From Spiroplasma endosymbiont of Poecilobothrus nobilitatus (GTDB taxonomy: Bacteria > Bacillota_I > Bacilli_A > Mycoplasmatales > Mycoplasmataceae), in NCBI RefSeq assembly GCF_964030655.1, contig NZ_OZ034915.1, positions 1-64,000 of the forward strand: 64,000 bases of DNA. The letters are read 5' to 3'. Both the position numbers and the translations under genes were made by a program. How positions within the stretch are numbered: the stretch's first letter is position 1; every line of letters starts with the position of its first letter. Under the pieces are notes generated by a model. The model saw only the letters and a list, made by a program, of their open reading frames with translations, searched no databases and was not told where the DNA came from. This document shows, piece after piece, positions 26,873 to 36,621 of this stretch.

Positions 26873-27652
26873 TTATATAGACATTTGTTTTCTAAAAGTA
26901 ACTGGAGATAAATAATTTAAACTGCCATGAATTCGAATATTGTTATATCAATGCACAAAATCAAAAAGTTCGTATTTTAATTGTGTTAAATTTTTAAATT
27001 TTTTACCCTTAATAAATTCAGTTTTAAAAGTTTTGTAAGTTGTTTCAGCCACAGCATTATCATAAGGGTAGCCTTTATTGCTTAATGATCTTTTAATATT
27101 AAAAGTTATTAAAATTTCATCAATGATTTTATTTTTAAACTCATTACCACGATCAGTATGAAATAGAGTTATTTGATTTAATGGTCGTGTTATTTTTTGA
27201 AAAGCTTGTTGGACCAGTTCGGTTGTTTTATTCGGCCCAGCACTATAACCAATTATTTCACGATTAAACAAGTAAATTAATAAACAAATATAATGTCATT
27301 TAGCGCCAACTTGAACATATGTTAAATCACTAACAATAACTTCATTAGGTTTTTTGTTGTTAAATTGACGATTTAAAATATTATTAATTTGGTCATTATT
27401 GACTGTTGTTTTATGATTATGATATTTTAATTTGGTGTATTTATAAACCAAATTATTTTTGATCATAAAGAATCTGATTTTTCGCAGCGATAAGATGATA
27501 TCTTTTCTGTTTAAAATAACTTTAATTTTGCGAGCCCCATAAATTTTGCGACTTTTTATTAAAGGCACTGATAATTTCTTGTTAATAATTATTAACTTGC
27601 TTGTTAATACATTTATTAGTTTGATAATAATACGTTGATTTTTATAACCCAA
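26873..27652 (-). CDS. ISb OrfB, IS3-family integrase
   Basis: DDE recombinase, 259 residues from a TTG at 27652, though in IS3 elements OrfB is normally made as a frameshift fusion with OrfA. The catalytic triad is visible: SDLTYV, HTDRGNEF and the Glu in DNAVAETTYKTFK. Two TGA Trp codons split it under the standard code. Residues about 2-33 read as a shifted frame (GYKNQRIIIKL instead of GLSKLTYYYQT) because of two compensating single-base changes. The enzyme core is otherwise complete. The matching orfA lacks its start, so expression is doubtful. Confidence 0.82.
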
Positions 27653-27709
27653 AATCTTACATATTTTTCTTACTGAATATTTTGTTTTGTTGTTATTAAT
27701 TATTGTTAT

Positions 27710-27916
27710 TTTTTGGCCATTATCAGTGCGGCTTGCTTTAAAATGTCATTTTCCATTTTCAAGTCTTTAAGTTCTTTTCGTAAAGTTATTATTTCATTTT
27801 CTTCTAGTGTGCGATTGTCTTTTGCTTTAAATGAACCAGAATTATTATAATTTTTAACTCAACTATAAATAGTTTGTTTTGGTAAATTATATTCTTGCCC
27901 TATATTAATAACACTT
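27710..27916 (-). pseudogene. ISb orfA, 5'-truncated
   Basis: C-terminal part of OrfA: helix-turn-helix remainder [18 protein letters not shown] and a leucine-zipper-like stretch [15 protein letters not shown], ending ALIMAKK before TAA. The first about 30 codons are displaced to the neighbouring inverted fragment. Confidence 0.75.
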
Positions 27917-28081
27917 TGGATAGGCTACAATTATTAGGATCATAATTATATAGACTTCAAAATTAGATAAAATTATTAAGAAAGAAGGAATATAAAAATG
28001 GGAAATAAAACTTCATACTCTGAAGAATTTAAAAAACAAATTGTCATGCTATATAAAAATGGTAAAAGTGTTGCCATTCCA
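27917..28081 (+). mobile_element. 165-bp ISb deletion derivative
   Basis: Begins with the ISb 5' end (TGGATAGGCTACAATTATT), runs through the orfA start (ATG at 27998) to GGTAAAAGTGTT and then jumps directly to the ISb 3' end GCCATTCCA. The junction falls in AAAGTGTT, a string present both in orfA and at the 3' end, so deletion between short repeats explains it. Both ends are kept, so it could still be moved in trans. No 3-bp target duplication is visible. Confidence 0.8.
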
Positions 28082-28257
28082 TATATTGTTTTGCTACTAT
28101 TCAACAACTTTTTTGTTTAATTTCCTCAATGATTTTTGTTCTAAATTCTGATGTATATTTGTTATATTTTTGTCCTTTTTTTGCCATATAAAAATGCACC
28201 CCCTATAAAAATTTAACAAAATCTTTTTTTATTTTACTTACTTTTTGGGGTGCAGTC
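28082..28257 (-). mobile_element. Remnant of a different IS3/IS150-like element
   Basis: On the minus strand a frame from 28187 reads MAKKGQKYNKYTSEFRTKI and on, a typical OrfA N-terminus, cut off at 28082 by the ISb derivative. The outer end carries TGCACCCC near 28251 preceded by AAAAAGTAAG, resembling IS150-type ends (TGxACTGCACCC). Only the 5' part remains. Confidence 0.6.
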
Positions 28258-28334
28258 TTAAGGCTTAGTCCTTTATTTTTATTTTAATAATCTAAGGTTA
28301 TAATATTATTATAGAAGAAAGAGAGTTGAAAAAT

Positions 28335-29675
28335 ATGAAAGTAATAGTAATTGGTGGTTCAACAGCTGGTGTGACAGCAGCAAGTAAATTAAAACGTATG
28401 TTAAAAAATGATGTTGAAATTATTGCTTATCAAAAGTTTAAATATTCATCATTAGGAGCTTGTGGAATTCCTTATTATGTTGGAAAACATTTTGACAATG
28501 CAGAAAGAATGATTGTGCGAACTGTTGAATAATTTCAAAATCGGGGGATTCTTGTTAAAAATAGTTGTAAAATAACACGCGTTGATTTTAAAACAAAAAC
28601 TATTTACGGAATTAACTATAATACAAACCAAGAATTTATTGATAATTATGACAAATTAATTATTAGTGTTTGAGCAACACCACGTCGTTTAAATTTAGCA
28701 GGAGAAGATGCAATAAATTTTTTTACAGGGACAACCTTAGAAGATGCTGTTGAATTACGTTCACGTTTAAAAAAAGTAAAAAATGTTACTATTATTGGGG
28801 GAGGTTTTATTAGGTTAGAATTTTGTGAAAGTTTTGGCTTGGCAAGAAAAAAAATTACATTAATTGAAGCTGACAAATGAATTTAACGAAAATTGTTTGA
28901 CGAAGATATGGCACATTTATTAGCAAATGATTTATAAAAAAAAGGAATTAAAATTAAAACAAATACCAAAGTAACAGAGCTTGTTGTTGAAAATAATAAG
29001 GTAACAAAAATTAAATTATCACCACAAGAAGAAATTGCAACAGATTTAGTATTAGTTGCAATTGGGGTTACTCCGGCAACAAATTTTTTAAAAACAACAG
29101 ATTTAAAAATGAATGAATTTGGAGCAATTTTAGTGAATAACCAATTTGAAACAAATATTAAAGATGTTTATGCTGTAGGTGATTGTGTGATGACAAAAAA
29201 TATTATTGATAATAAATTAAATTATATGTCATTAGCAACAATTGCAGCCAAAAATGGTAAGGTTCTAGGCAATATTTTAGCGGGAAAGAAGAATCATTTT
29301 CCTGGTGCAATTGGAACAAGTATTATGCAGGTTTTCGAAAGTGAAATTGATAGAACAGGATATACAAAAGAACAAACAATTTTTAATTGTTTTAATGTGA
29401 AAGAGGTTGTTGTAAATGGAACAGATCATACACACTATGTTGCTGATGCGAAGCCAGTAACAATTAAAATCATTTATGACCAAAAAGCCAGAATTATTGT
29501 TGGAGCACAAATTTTTGGTTATAATAAGGCCAGTTTAAGAATCAATGCTTTAATCCCAATTATTTGAACAAAAACTAAAATTGGTGAAATTGAGTATTTA
29601 GATCTACCATATTCACCTCCTTTTGCAAAAAGTGTTGATGTATTAAAAGCTGCTTTAACAAAAATTAATGAGTAA
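28335..29675 (+). pseudogene. NADH oxidase / CoA-disulfide reductase-like flavoprotein, broken
   Basis: A 446-codon frame for a pyridine nucleotide-disulfide oxidoreductase: FAD motif VIVIGGSTAGVTAASKLKR, redox-active cysteine in LGACGIPYYVG near residue 43, NAD motif VTIIGGGFIRLEF, and VYAVGDCVM near 280. In Spiroplasma relatives such enzymes remove oxygen or reduce CoA disulfide. Three in-frame TAA codons at 28530, 28884 and 28935 break it without any frameshift; each fits a single change from CAA, GAA or AAA. Trp codons are TGA. Confidence 0.88.
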
Positions 29676-29703
29676 TAAAAATTAAAGTAAATAATAATAT
29701 TAA

Positions 29704-30378
29704 ATGACAGTAAAAAATGCAATTAATTGACGAAAAACTATTAAAAAATATAATAGTGAAAAAGTAATTAATCATGAAGATTTAACAGTAATACTTGAAG
29801 CAGGGCGCTTAGCACCTTGTTCATTAGGAATTGAAGTAACTAATGTTGTTAGTATTACAAATCAAGAATTAAAAAAGAAATTTGCTGATGAAGCAATGCT
29901 TGGATGAAATCAAGAAAAAGTGAAAAATGCTAGTTGTATAATGCTTATTACGGTTACTAATCCATCTTATTTAGTTTCAACTGAATTTTTGACAAAACGC
30001 TTAAAACGAGTTATTAATCAAGCAGATGATTTAGAAAAGACAATTAAAAAATATCAAACTTTTTTACAACAAAAAGAACATCTTTTTGCATTTGTTTCAG
30101 AACAAGCCCATATTGTGACTAGTTTTATTACAATTCAAGCTGCTGATTTAAGAATAGGAACTACTATTATGGGTGGTTTTGATGCAAAAAAATGTGATGA
30201 GTTATTAGCGAAACATTGTTCGTTTGATCAAGAAAAATATCATACAGTCTTAGCTTTAGCGTTAGGATACTATGATGAAGATGATGATAAAGCAACAATG
30301 CCGCGTGTTAGAATTGATTTTAATGAATTTGCAAAGATTATTTGGGTGAATAAAAAAGATACGGGTTTTTGTTTTTAA
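29704..30378 (+). CDS. Nitroreductase-family flavoprotein with transposon-derived C-terminus
   Basis: FMN-dependent NAD(P)H oxidoreductase family, 224 residues. The N-terminus TVKNAINWRKTIKKYNSEKV and LEAGRLAPCSLGIEV match the FMN-binding start; FSEQAHIVTSFITIQAADL-like and GYYDEDDDKATMPR close the fold. Substrate unknown. The last 11 codons (30344-30376) and the stop come from the 108-bp inverted-repeat element inserted here. Removing the element and one 8-bp duplication restores an ancestral stop immediately after ...NEFAKII. Two TGA Trp codons; the Trp made by the insert is TGG. Confidence 0.88.
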
Positions 30379-30451
30379 ATGTTATTTAGTTCAATAAATT
30401 AAGGATATTTTTTTATTGTTTTTATAAAATCCGTAAAAAATTTACTCGCCC
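30344..30451 (+). mobile_element. 108-bp MITE copy 1
   Basis: Left end GGGTGAATAAAAAAGAT, right end TTTACTCGCCC; the ends are imperfect inverted repeats of about 26 bp that both reach ACGGGTTTT-type cores. Flanked by the 8-bp direct repeat GATTATTT (30336-30343 and 30452-30459). No transposase inside. It overlaps the 3' end of the nitroreductase gene and ends 16 bp before the rpmE -35 element. Confidence 0.9.
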
Positions 30452-30467
30452 GATTATTTAATAATCT

Positions 30468-30495
30468 TTGTTTTTATTTAAATATGTGTTATCAT
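30468..30495 (+). promoter_or_regulatory. rpmE promoter
   Basis: TTGTTT (30468-30473), 16-base spacer, TATCAT (30490-30495) preceded by TGTGT giving an extended -10. Lies just after the MITE target duplication. Confidence 0.65.
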
Positions 30496-30547
30496 TATTT
30501 ACGTGCAAATAATATGCAGTCATATTATTAAAAGTGAGGTGAGTTAT

Positions 30548-30853
30548 ATGGCAAAAGAAGGAATCCATCCAAAATATTTTGATACTAAAATTATGTGTAC
30601 AACTTGTGGAGCCGAGTACATAAGTGGTTCTACTAAAGGAGAAGAATTAAAAGTTGATACTTGTTCTTCATGCCATCCCTTTTATACAGGTAGTCAACAG
30701 TTTGCTAATGCAGCTGGACGTGTTGAACGATTTAAATCTAAATTTAATAAAAAAGAAGAGTTAGTAAAACAAGCAGAAAAAGCATCAAAAGCACAAAAAG
30801 AACTTAACAAAAAAACAGCGAAACCAAAATCTGATGAACAAAAAGCAGAATAA
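30548..30853 (+). CDS. rpmE: Ribosomal protein L31
   Basis: Large-subunit protein L31, zinc-binding type: CTTCG near residue 17 and CSSCHPFYTG near 37 supply the ligands. 101 residues; the L31 core (about 70) is followed by a Lys/Ala-rich tail as in other spiroplasmas. The start at 30548 follows GTGAGGTGAG; the in-frame upstream ATG at 30503 is rejected because it lies in the promoter region. Its conserved partners tdk, prfA and prmC are found further right, separated here by ISa copy 2 and two other genes. Confidence 0.95.
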   Translation: MAKEGIHPKYFDTKIMCTTCGAEYISGSTKGEELKVDTCSSCHPFYTGSQQFANAAGRVERFKSKFNKKEELVKQAEKASKAQKELNKKTAKPKSDEQKAE

Positions 30854-30857
30854 TTGG

Positions 30858-30892
30858 TAAACCTTTATCTTTTAAAGATAAAGGTTTTTTTG
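30858..30892 (+). terminator. Terminator after rpmE
   Basis: AACCTTTATCTTT pairs with AAAGATAAAGGTT, followed by seven T. Confidence 0.92.
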
Positions 30893-30994
30893 ATATTTTG
30901 TAATGTAATTTTATTAAATTAGAAACATAATTTTTCAAAAATTAGTGTAAATATAAGTTTAACTTAACAATAACTATTTTTTATTATTTTTATT

Positions 30995-32138
30995 TTTTAA
31001 TTTTGTAGAAAACTCTTGATGAAATAAAAAAAATCATCAATATGATAACTTTAAAAGAAAATTATATAAACTTTTAATATTGTTATTTAACTTTTTTATA
31101 CGTTAAAATATAATACCGATGATTGTTGGTTTGGCGTTAAACCTTTATGCTGGTATTTTCATTTTCAGAGATTTAAATAATTTTGAATGTTCGCGAAACC
31201 TAAGCCATGATAATGAATTAAGGATTCTTTAAGATTTGATTGTAATTTACTAATTTTATTTAACTTCCGATAACTAGCATCAGGATTTGTACTAGTTTTA
31301 GTTGCTAATAAAATAGAATTTGTTTGTTTTGCTACTAATAAATATAATGGTTGCATGTCAGAAATAATAATTGAATTTTCTTTGATTAATTGTTTATTAA
31401 TATTTTCAATAATTCACTGTTTTTGTAATCGTTTTGTGTTGGTTGATTTAACATAAATATTATTATTGCTATCAACAGCCATTTTAATACAACATTTAGT
31501 GTTGGTTGAAAATGAATCAAAATGAATTTTTCTTTTATCAAATTTATCTTTAAAATTACCCTTTGTGGATTTCTTTAATAAATGTTTCATCGATTTGAAT
31601 TTGGCCATTCAACGTTTTAAATTTTAATTGGGTGTTTTTTAATTGTTTTGATTTCATTATTTTTTGGCGATTATATCAAGCGGTTTTCGGTGATGTTTTA
31701 ATAAAGTGGGAAATCATTTTACTAGATTGGCCTAATAATGAAATTTGAATCAATAAATTTCACTGTTCATAATTTAAATGACTTCAATACGTAAAATGAT
31801 CACGAAAAGCATCAAAACTAGCACGACATTTTTTGCATAAATATTTTTGTTTTCCTTCAGGATTATGACAATTTTTAACACAATAAAAAGATTGACAATT
31901 ATGACATTTAATACCTTTATCCCTAAATTTTTTGTCAATTTCATTTAAGCGTTTTTGTTTTTTAATTAATTCTGCTTCTTTTTTGACTTTTTCATGAAAT
32001 TCTAAAAATTGATCATCTGTTAAACTATTTATTAATTCTTCAATTATTTTTTCCATTAATTATTCACCTCTTATATTAAAAATATACCTAATTTTAGGTA
32101 TATTTTATAAATATCAAGAGTTTTCTACAAAATTAAAG
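30995..32138 (-). mobile_element. ISa copy 2
   Basis: 1144 bp, same inverted ends as copy 1, with an 8-bp target duplication TTTTTATT (30987-30994 and 32139-32146). It sits about 100 bp behind the rpmE terminator. Transposase frameshifted. Confidence 0.93.
31096..32056 (-). pseudogene. ISa transposase, frameshifted
   Basis: Same protein as copy 1, intact through the zinc ribbon and the W-rich linker. An extra C in the CCC run near 31560 shifts the frame inside the first acidic motif region (around IKEIHKGNFKDK), giving a span of 961 instead of 960 bases. One zinc ligand region reads CHNC rather than CPNC, and an NGH is changed to NCH. Non-functional as a single protein. Confidence 0.87.
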
Positions 32139-32183
32139 TTTTTATTTGGGTATAATAAAATTAATTGGGAGCGTGGTATTTTA

Positions 32184-34109
32184 ATGGGATTGAAAATTAA
32201 TAATTTAAAGTATAAACGATATAAAAAAGTTATTTTTAGTGATTTAAATTTTAGTGTTGATAGTCAAGAAGTTTTGGGGACTCATTTTGAGAATAAGTTT
32301 TCACAATTATATTTTTTAAAATTGTTATTGGGAAAGAAAAAACCACGTAATGGAAAGATTTATTTAAACAATATGAATATTACAACTTTATTACCAAAAG
32401 AACGTAGAATTGGTTATGTATCACCCGCCCAATTAAGATTAGCTTTTTTACCAACAAAATTACGTTTGGCTTATCATATTTTAAAAACACCAAAATTTTT
32501 ACATGATAGTTCATTAAAATATAATAAAAATAAATATTTTTATAAAAATTTAGTTTTTATTGGTAATGATTTAAATAAACAAGATTTAATATTAAAAATA
32601 GATAAAATCATTAATGAATATTTTAATAATTCAATTCATATTAAAGAAGAATGAATTGAGACTTATTTAACTCAAATTAGTGAATTCCATAAAAAAGAAA
32701 TTAGTAAAATTTTAGATGATGATAAAGATTCAATTTTAATTCAAAGTTTACATACTTATACTTATAAAAGAGAAGAAATTCGTGTATATGAAGGTTATCT
32801 TGCATTTTTACAAGCTTTATGAGATAAAATTTATTATATTTCTGACTTAGATTATTTGTGTGATTGTTATGAAATTGCTAAAAAAAGAAAACTTAAAGAT
32901 AAAAGTTTTGGTTTTATTGGGGCAAAATTAGTTTGTGAAAAGTATTTAAAAATATTGCAGACTAAAATTACATATGAACGTTATCTTTTAATTAAAGCAC
33001 GAAAAGCATTAAAAAAATATCGTCTTAATGTTATAAATATGGTTTTAAAAGATGGCAAACATAAGAGTGTTATTAAAGGAATTTTAAATAAAAGTAATTA
33101 CGCAAATATAATTACTTGAACAAAATTATCAGAAGATCAATGATTTAACTATAATCAAAAACAAGAACAATTAATTGCAAATTTATTACCAGATGAAGCA
33201 ACAATTATTAAAGGAAAAGTTTTAGAATATTTTCATAAATATCATTTAGAATTATTAAATAATACATTAGAAACTCGTAAAAAAGATAATTCACTTGCTA
33301 TTGAAGAAGCAAATGAAAAAGTTGTAACAGTTTATAATCAAGCTTTCGAAGAAGTTAAAAAATTAATGAGTAATTTAAATATTAAAATGAATTGATTTAA
33401 ACTTACTAAAAACTTAAGTAGTTTTGATCATACTAAAATTAGATTTATTAATGCCATTTTAAGTAAGAAAGAATTAATTATTTTACATAATACTTTTGAC
33501 AATTTAACTCATAATGAAGCAAATGAATTAAATGAAATTTTACTTAGTTTAAAAAACTATAATCCACAGTTAACTTTTTTAGTTTTAACAAAGAACATTG
33601 AGAATATTAAAAATTATGTTACACAATTATTATTTTTTGATAAGGATAATAATTACAAATTAATGTCAAAAAATCATGCTGAATTTTTACCTAATACAAT
33701 TAATTTATATCAAATAATGTATAATAGTTCAGAAAATGTTTTTAGCATGAAATATTCTATAGCAGAAAATGTTTTAGAAAATGAAAAAATTAAGATTAAA
33801 TTACCCAAAGGAACTAAATTAATTGATCAAAAAGAATATTATTTAGCAATTAATCCAAACTTAATCTCATTCCAAAAGACAAAAGAATTTAACAAAGATT
33901 TACATTTATTTTATAAAGGACATGTTAAGTCAATTAAAAAAGTCATTAAATCAATTGTTTGCTTTTTTGAAGTTAATGATGAAGTTATTTTTAAAATTTT
34001 AGTGTCAGAAAAAGAACTGAATTTAAAAAAAACAACAATAATATATTTTGAAAAGAATGCATTATTAGTTTATGATAAAGTTAACAGTAATTTAGTTGCT
34101 AACATATAA
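32184..34109 (+). CDS. PotA-like ABC protein lacking all ATPase motifs
   Basis: 641 residues with TGA as Trp. The scaffold of a spermidine/putrescine-type ABC ATPase is clear: NNLKYKRYKKVIFSDLNFSV start, LLLGKKKPRNGKIYLNN-like strand order, PKERRIGYVS before the Q-loop, and a C-terminal TOBE-like domain (about 530-640; YYLAINPNLISF). Yet every catalytic motif is gone: Walker A reads GTHFENKFS, the signature LSSFDHTK, Walker B LIILHNTFDN (Asp-Glu replaced by His-Asn), and the switch His is Lys (VLTKN). A helical insert fills about residues 110-400, reminiscent of mollicute PotA inserts. The frame is fully open, so the protein is kept for a non-ATPase role. Starts after GGGAGCG. Confidence 0.72.
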
Positions 34110-34122
34110 GTGAGGAAAACAA

Positions 34123-35085
34123 ATGCAATATTTAAAAGAAATTATTTTACAAAAAATTAAAGATTATAAGACAATTATTTGTTTACGTCATATTTCACCA
34201 GATGGTGATGCATATGGTTCGGCATTTGGATTAGCACAATTCATTAAAGATAATTTTCCAAATAAGAAGGTATTAGTTGATGGTGCACAAAATGATTTTT
34301 TAGCCTTCTTAGCAACACCCGATCTTCTTCAAACAGAAAATTATGAAGATGCATTAGTAATCGTGACTGATACAGCCAACATTGAACGAATTGATAGTAA
34401 ATATTGGCAGAAAGCGAAAGAAGTTATTAAAATTGATCATCATCCTAATGTTGCGCCATTTGGTGATATACAATGAATTGATGAAACTAAAATTGCAGTT
34501 TCAGAAATGATTGCTGAGTTGGTTTTAACATCAAAATTAATAGTAACACCAGAAGCAGCCAAATTAATTTTTACTGGAATTGTAACAGATTCAAATCGTT
34601 TTATGTATAGTAAAACTTGCCACAATACTTTTATGTTAGCAGGGCAATTAGTTGCGACAGGTTTTGATTTGCAATCAATTTATCAAAATTTATATGAAGA
34701 ATCATGAGCTAATGTGCGCTTTAAAAATTATTTGTTATCGCAAGTAGTTATTTATGATAAAGAAATTAGTTATGTTAAGATAACTGACGAAATGTTAAAA
34801 GAACATAATATGAGTTACGAGACTGTTAAACCATGAGTTAATATTATGAGTAATATTAAAGAATTTAAAATTTGAATGTGAGTAATTGAAAATAAAGCAG
34901 AGGGTTATATAAATATTAGCATTCGTAGTAATACTTATATTATTAATAAAGTAGCAGAAAAGTACTGTGGTGGTGGTCATCAGTTAGCAAGCGGCGCAAA
35001 AATTTATCAGTGAGAAGATTTAGAACTAGTTTTAAAAGACTTAAGTTTTGTAATTAAAAATAACATTAAATATATGGGGGGTTAA
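34123..35085 (+). CDS. nrnA: DHH-family bifunctional nanoRNase/pAp phosphatase
   Basis: Degrades short RNA oligonucleotides and dephosphorylates pAp. 320 residues. DHH-family motifs: HISPDGDAYGS near residue 24, TDTANIERID, IDHHPN near 106 and the DHHA1 motif GGGHQLASGA near 286. Six or more TGA Trp codons split it under the standard code. Ribosome site GTGAGGAAAA. It lies 13 bases after the PotA-like gene and two bases before tdk, so the three are probably one transcription unit. Confidence 0.92.
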
Positions 35086-35087
35086 GA

Positions 35088-35672
35088 ATGTATTTTTTAA
35101 ATAGTAAAGCTCAAATAGGATGAATAGAAGTTATCACTGGTTGTATGTTTGCTGGAAAAACCGAAGAGTTTATTCGTTGTTTAGTTCGCCTAGGTTATGC
35201 TAAATTTGAAATTCAAGTTTTTAAACCAACAATTGATAATCGTTATAGTGAAAACCAAGTTGTTAGTCATAGTAAAAAAGCAGTTGAAGCAATATCAGTT
35301 AAGGATTCTGAGGAGTTATTAACAAACCTTAAATCAACAACAAATGTTGTTGGGATTGATGAAGTCCAATTTTTTGATAATAATATTGTTAAACTTGCTG
35401 ATTCTTTAGCAGATAAAGGAATTATTGTTATTGTTAATGGCTTAGATAAAGATTTTCGAGGCGAAGCTTTTATTAATGTTGAACAATTAATGACACGAGC
35501 AGAAGAGGTTAAGAAATTGCATGCAATTTGTGTTAAATGTGGAAATTTAGCAAATAGAACCCAACGTTTAATTAAAGGGAAACCAGCTAATTATTATGAT
35601 CCAATTATTTTAATTGGTGAAAAGTATAAATATGAAGCTCGCTGTCGTCATTGTCATGAAGTAACATATTAA
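35088..35672 (+). CDS. tdk: Thymidine kinase
   Basis: Salvages thymidine to dTMP, feeding Tmk (13009). 194 residues. P-loop ITGCMFAGKTEE near residue 16 (family norm GPMFSGKT), Walker B-like GIDEVQFF near 86, and the zinc-binding cysteines CVKCG and CRHC near 148 and 187. The start at 35088 is two bases after nrnA with GGGGGG upstream; a TGA Trp at 35121 lies before the longest standard-code frame. Fits a cell that imports nucleosides through the ABC operon at 47.8-53.8 kb. Confidence 0.95.
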
Positions 35673-35686
35673 TGTAGGAAGAAAAA

Positions 35687-35886
35687 ATGTTAAGAAAAAG
35701 TGGATTAAATGCTTAAGTTTACTTTATTATAAATAGTAAGCCAAAAAATATAAAAAAAATTAAAGCTTATTTTGTTGAAAACTTACCAATTAATTCTAAA
35801 ATTATTATTTTAGAAGACTTATTAATTAAGGAAAATGACAATGTGATTGTTAATGGTAATGTTTTTAAAATTAGTCAAAAAATTAT
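35687..35886 (+). pseudogene. Unrecognised gene fragment cut by ISa
   Basis: After GTAGGAAGAAAAA an ATG opens MLRKSGLNA then TAA; past the stop the frame continues as VYFIINSKPKNIKKIKAYF and more to the ISa end at 35887. Probably the 5' part of a small Lys/Ile-rich protein between tdk and prfA, first stopped by an ochre codon and then truncated by the insertion. Function unknown. Confidence 0.55.
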
Positions 35887-36289
35887 TTTTAATTTTGTAG
35901 AAAACTCTTGATGAAATAAAAAAAATCATCAATATGATAACTTTAAAAGAAAATTATATAAACTTTTAATATTGTTATTTAACTTTTTTATACGTTAAAA
36001 TATAATACCGATGATTGTTGGTTTGGCGTTAAACCTTTATGCTGGTATTTTCATTTTCAGAGATTTAAATAATTTTGAATGTTCGCGAAACCTAAGCCAT
36101 GATAATGAATTAAGGATTCTTTAAGATTTGATTGTAATTTACTAATTTTATTTAACTTCCGATAACTAGCATCAGGATTTGTACTAGTTTTAGTTGCTAA
36201 TAAAAATTTGGATAGGCTACAATTATTAGGACCATAATTATATAGACTTCAAAATTAGATAAAATTATTAAGAAAGAAGGAATATAAAA

Positions 36290-36568
36290 ATGGGAAATAA
36301 AACTTCATACTCTGAAGAATTTAAAAAACAAATTGTCATGCTATATAAAAATGGTAAAAGTGTTATTAATATAGGGCAAGAATATAATTTACCAAAACCA
36401 ACTATTTATAGTTGAGTTAAAAATTATAATAATTCTGGTTCATTTAAAACAAAAGACAATCGCACACTATAAGAAAATGAAATAATAACTTTAAGAAAAG
36501 AACTTAAAGACTTGAAAATTGAAAATGACATTTTAAAGCAAGCCGCACTGATAATGGCCAAAAAATAA
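36290..36568 (+). pseudogene. ISb orfA with internal stop
   Basis: 92-codon frame: helix-turn-helix KQIVMLYKNGKSVINIGQEY, then [16 protein letters not shown] and a leucine-zipper stretch. Codon 61 is TAA (36470) where other copies have GAA (RTLEENEI). Ends in GCC AAAAAA TAA, the place for the -1 frameshift into orfB. Confidence 0.8.
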
Positions 36569-36621
36569 CAATAATTAATAACAACAAAACAAAATATTCA
36601 GTAAGAAAAATATGTAAGATT

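Larger units (their letters stand above)
26844..27916 (-). mobile_element. ISb copy 1, IS3 family, 5' end missing
   Basis: Starts at the ISb 3' end (TAGAATGGCAACACTTTT, one base off the usual TGGAATGG) and runs through orfB and most of orfA, then stops inside orfA at AACACTT. The missing 5' part lies next to it in inverted orientation (27917-28081). Its orfB carries the same scrambled segment as the copy at 36209, so these two belong to one sublineage. Confidence 0.88.
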
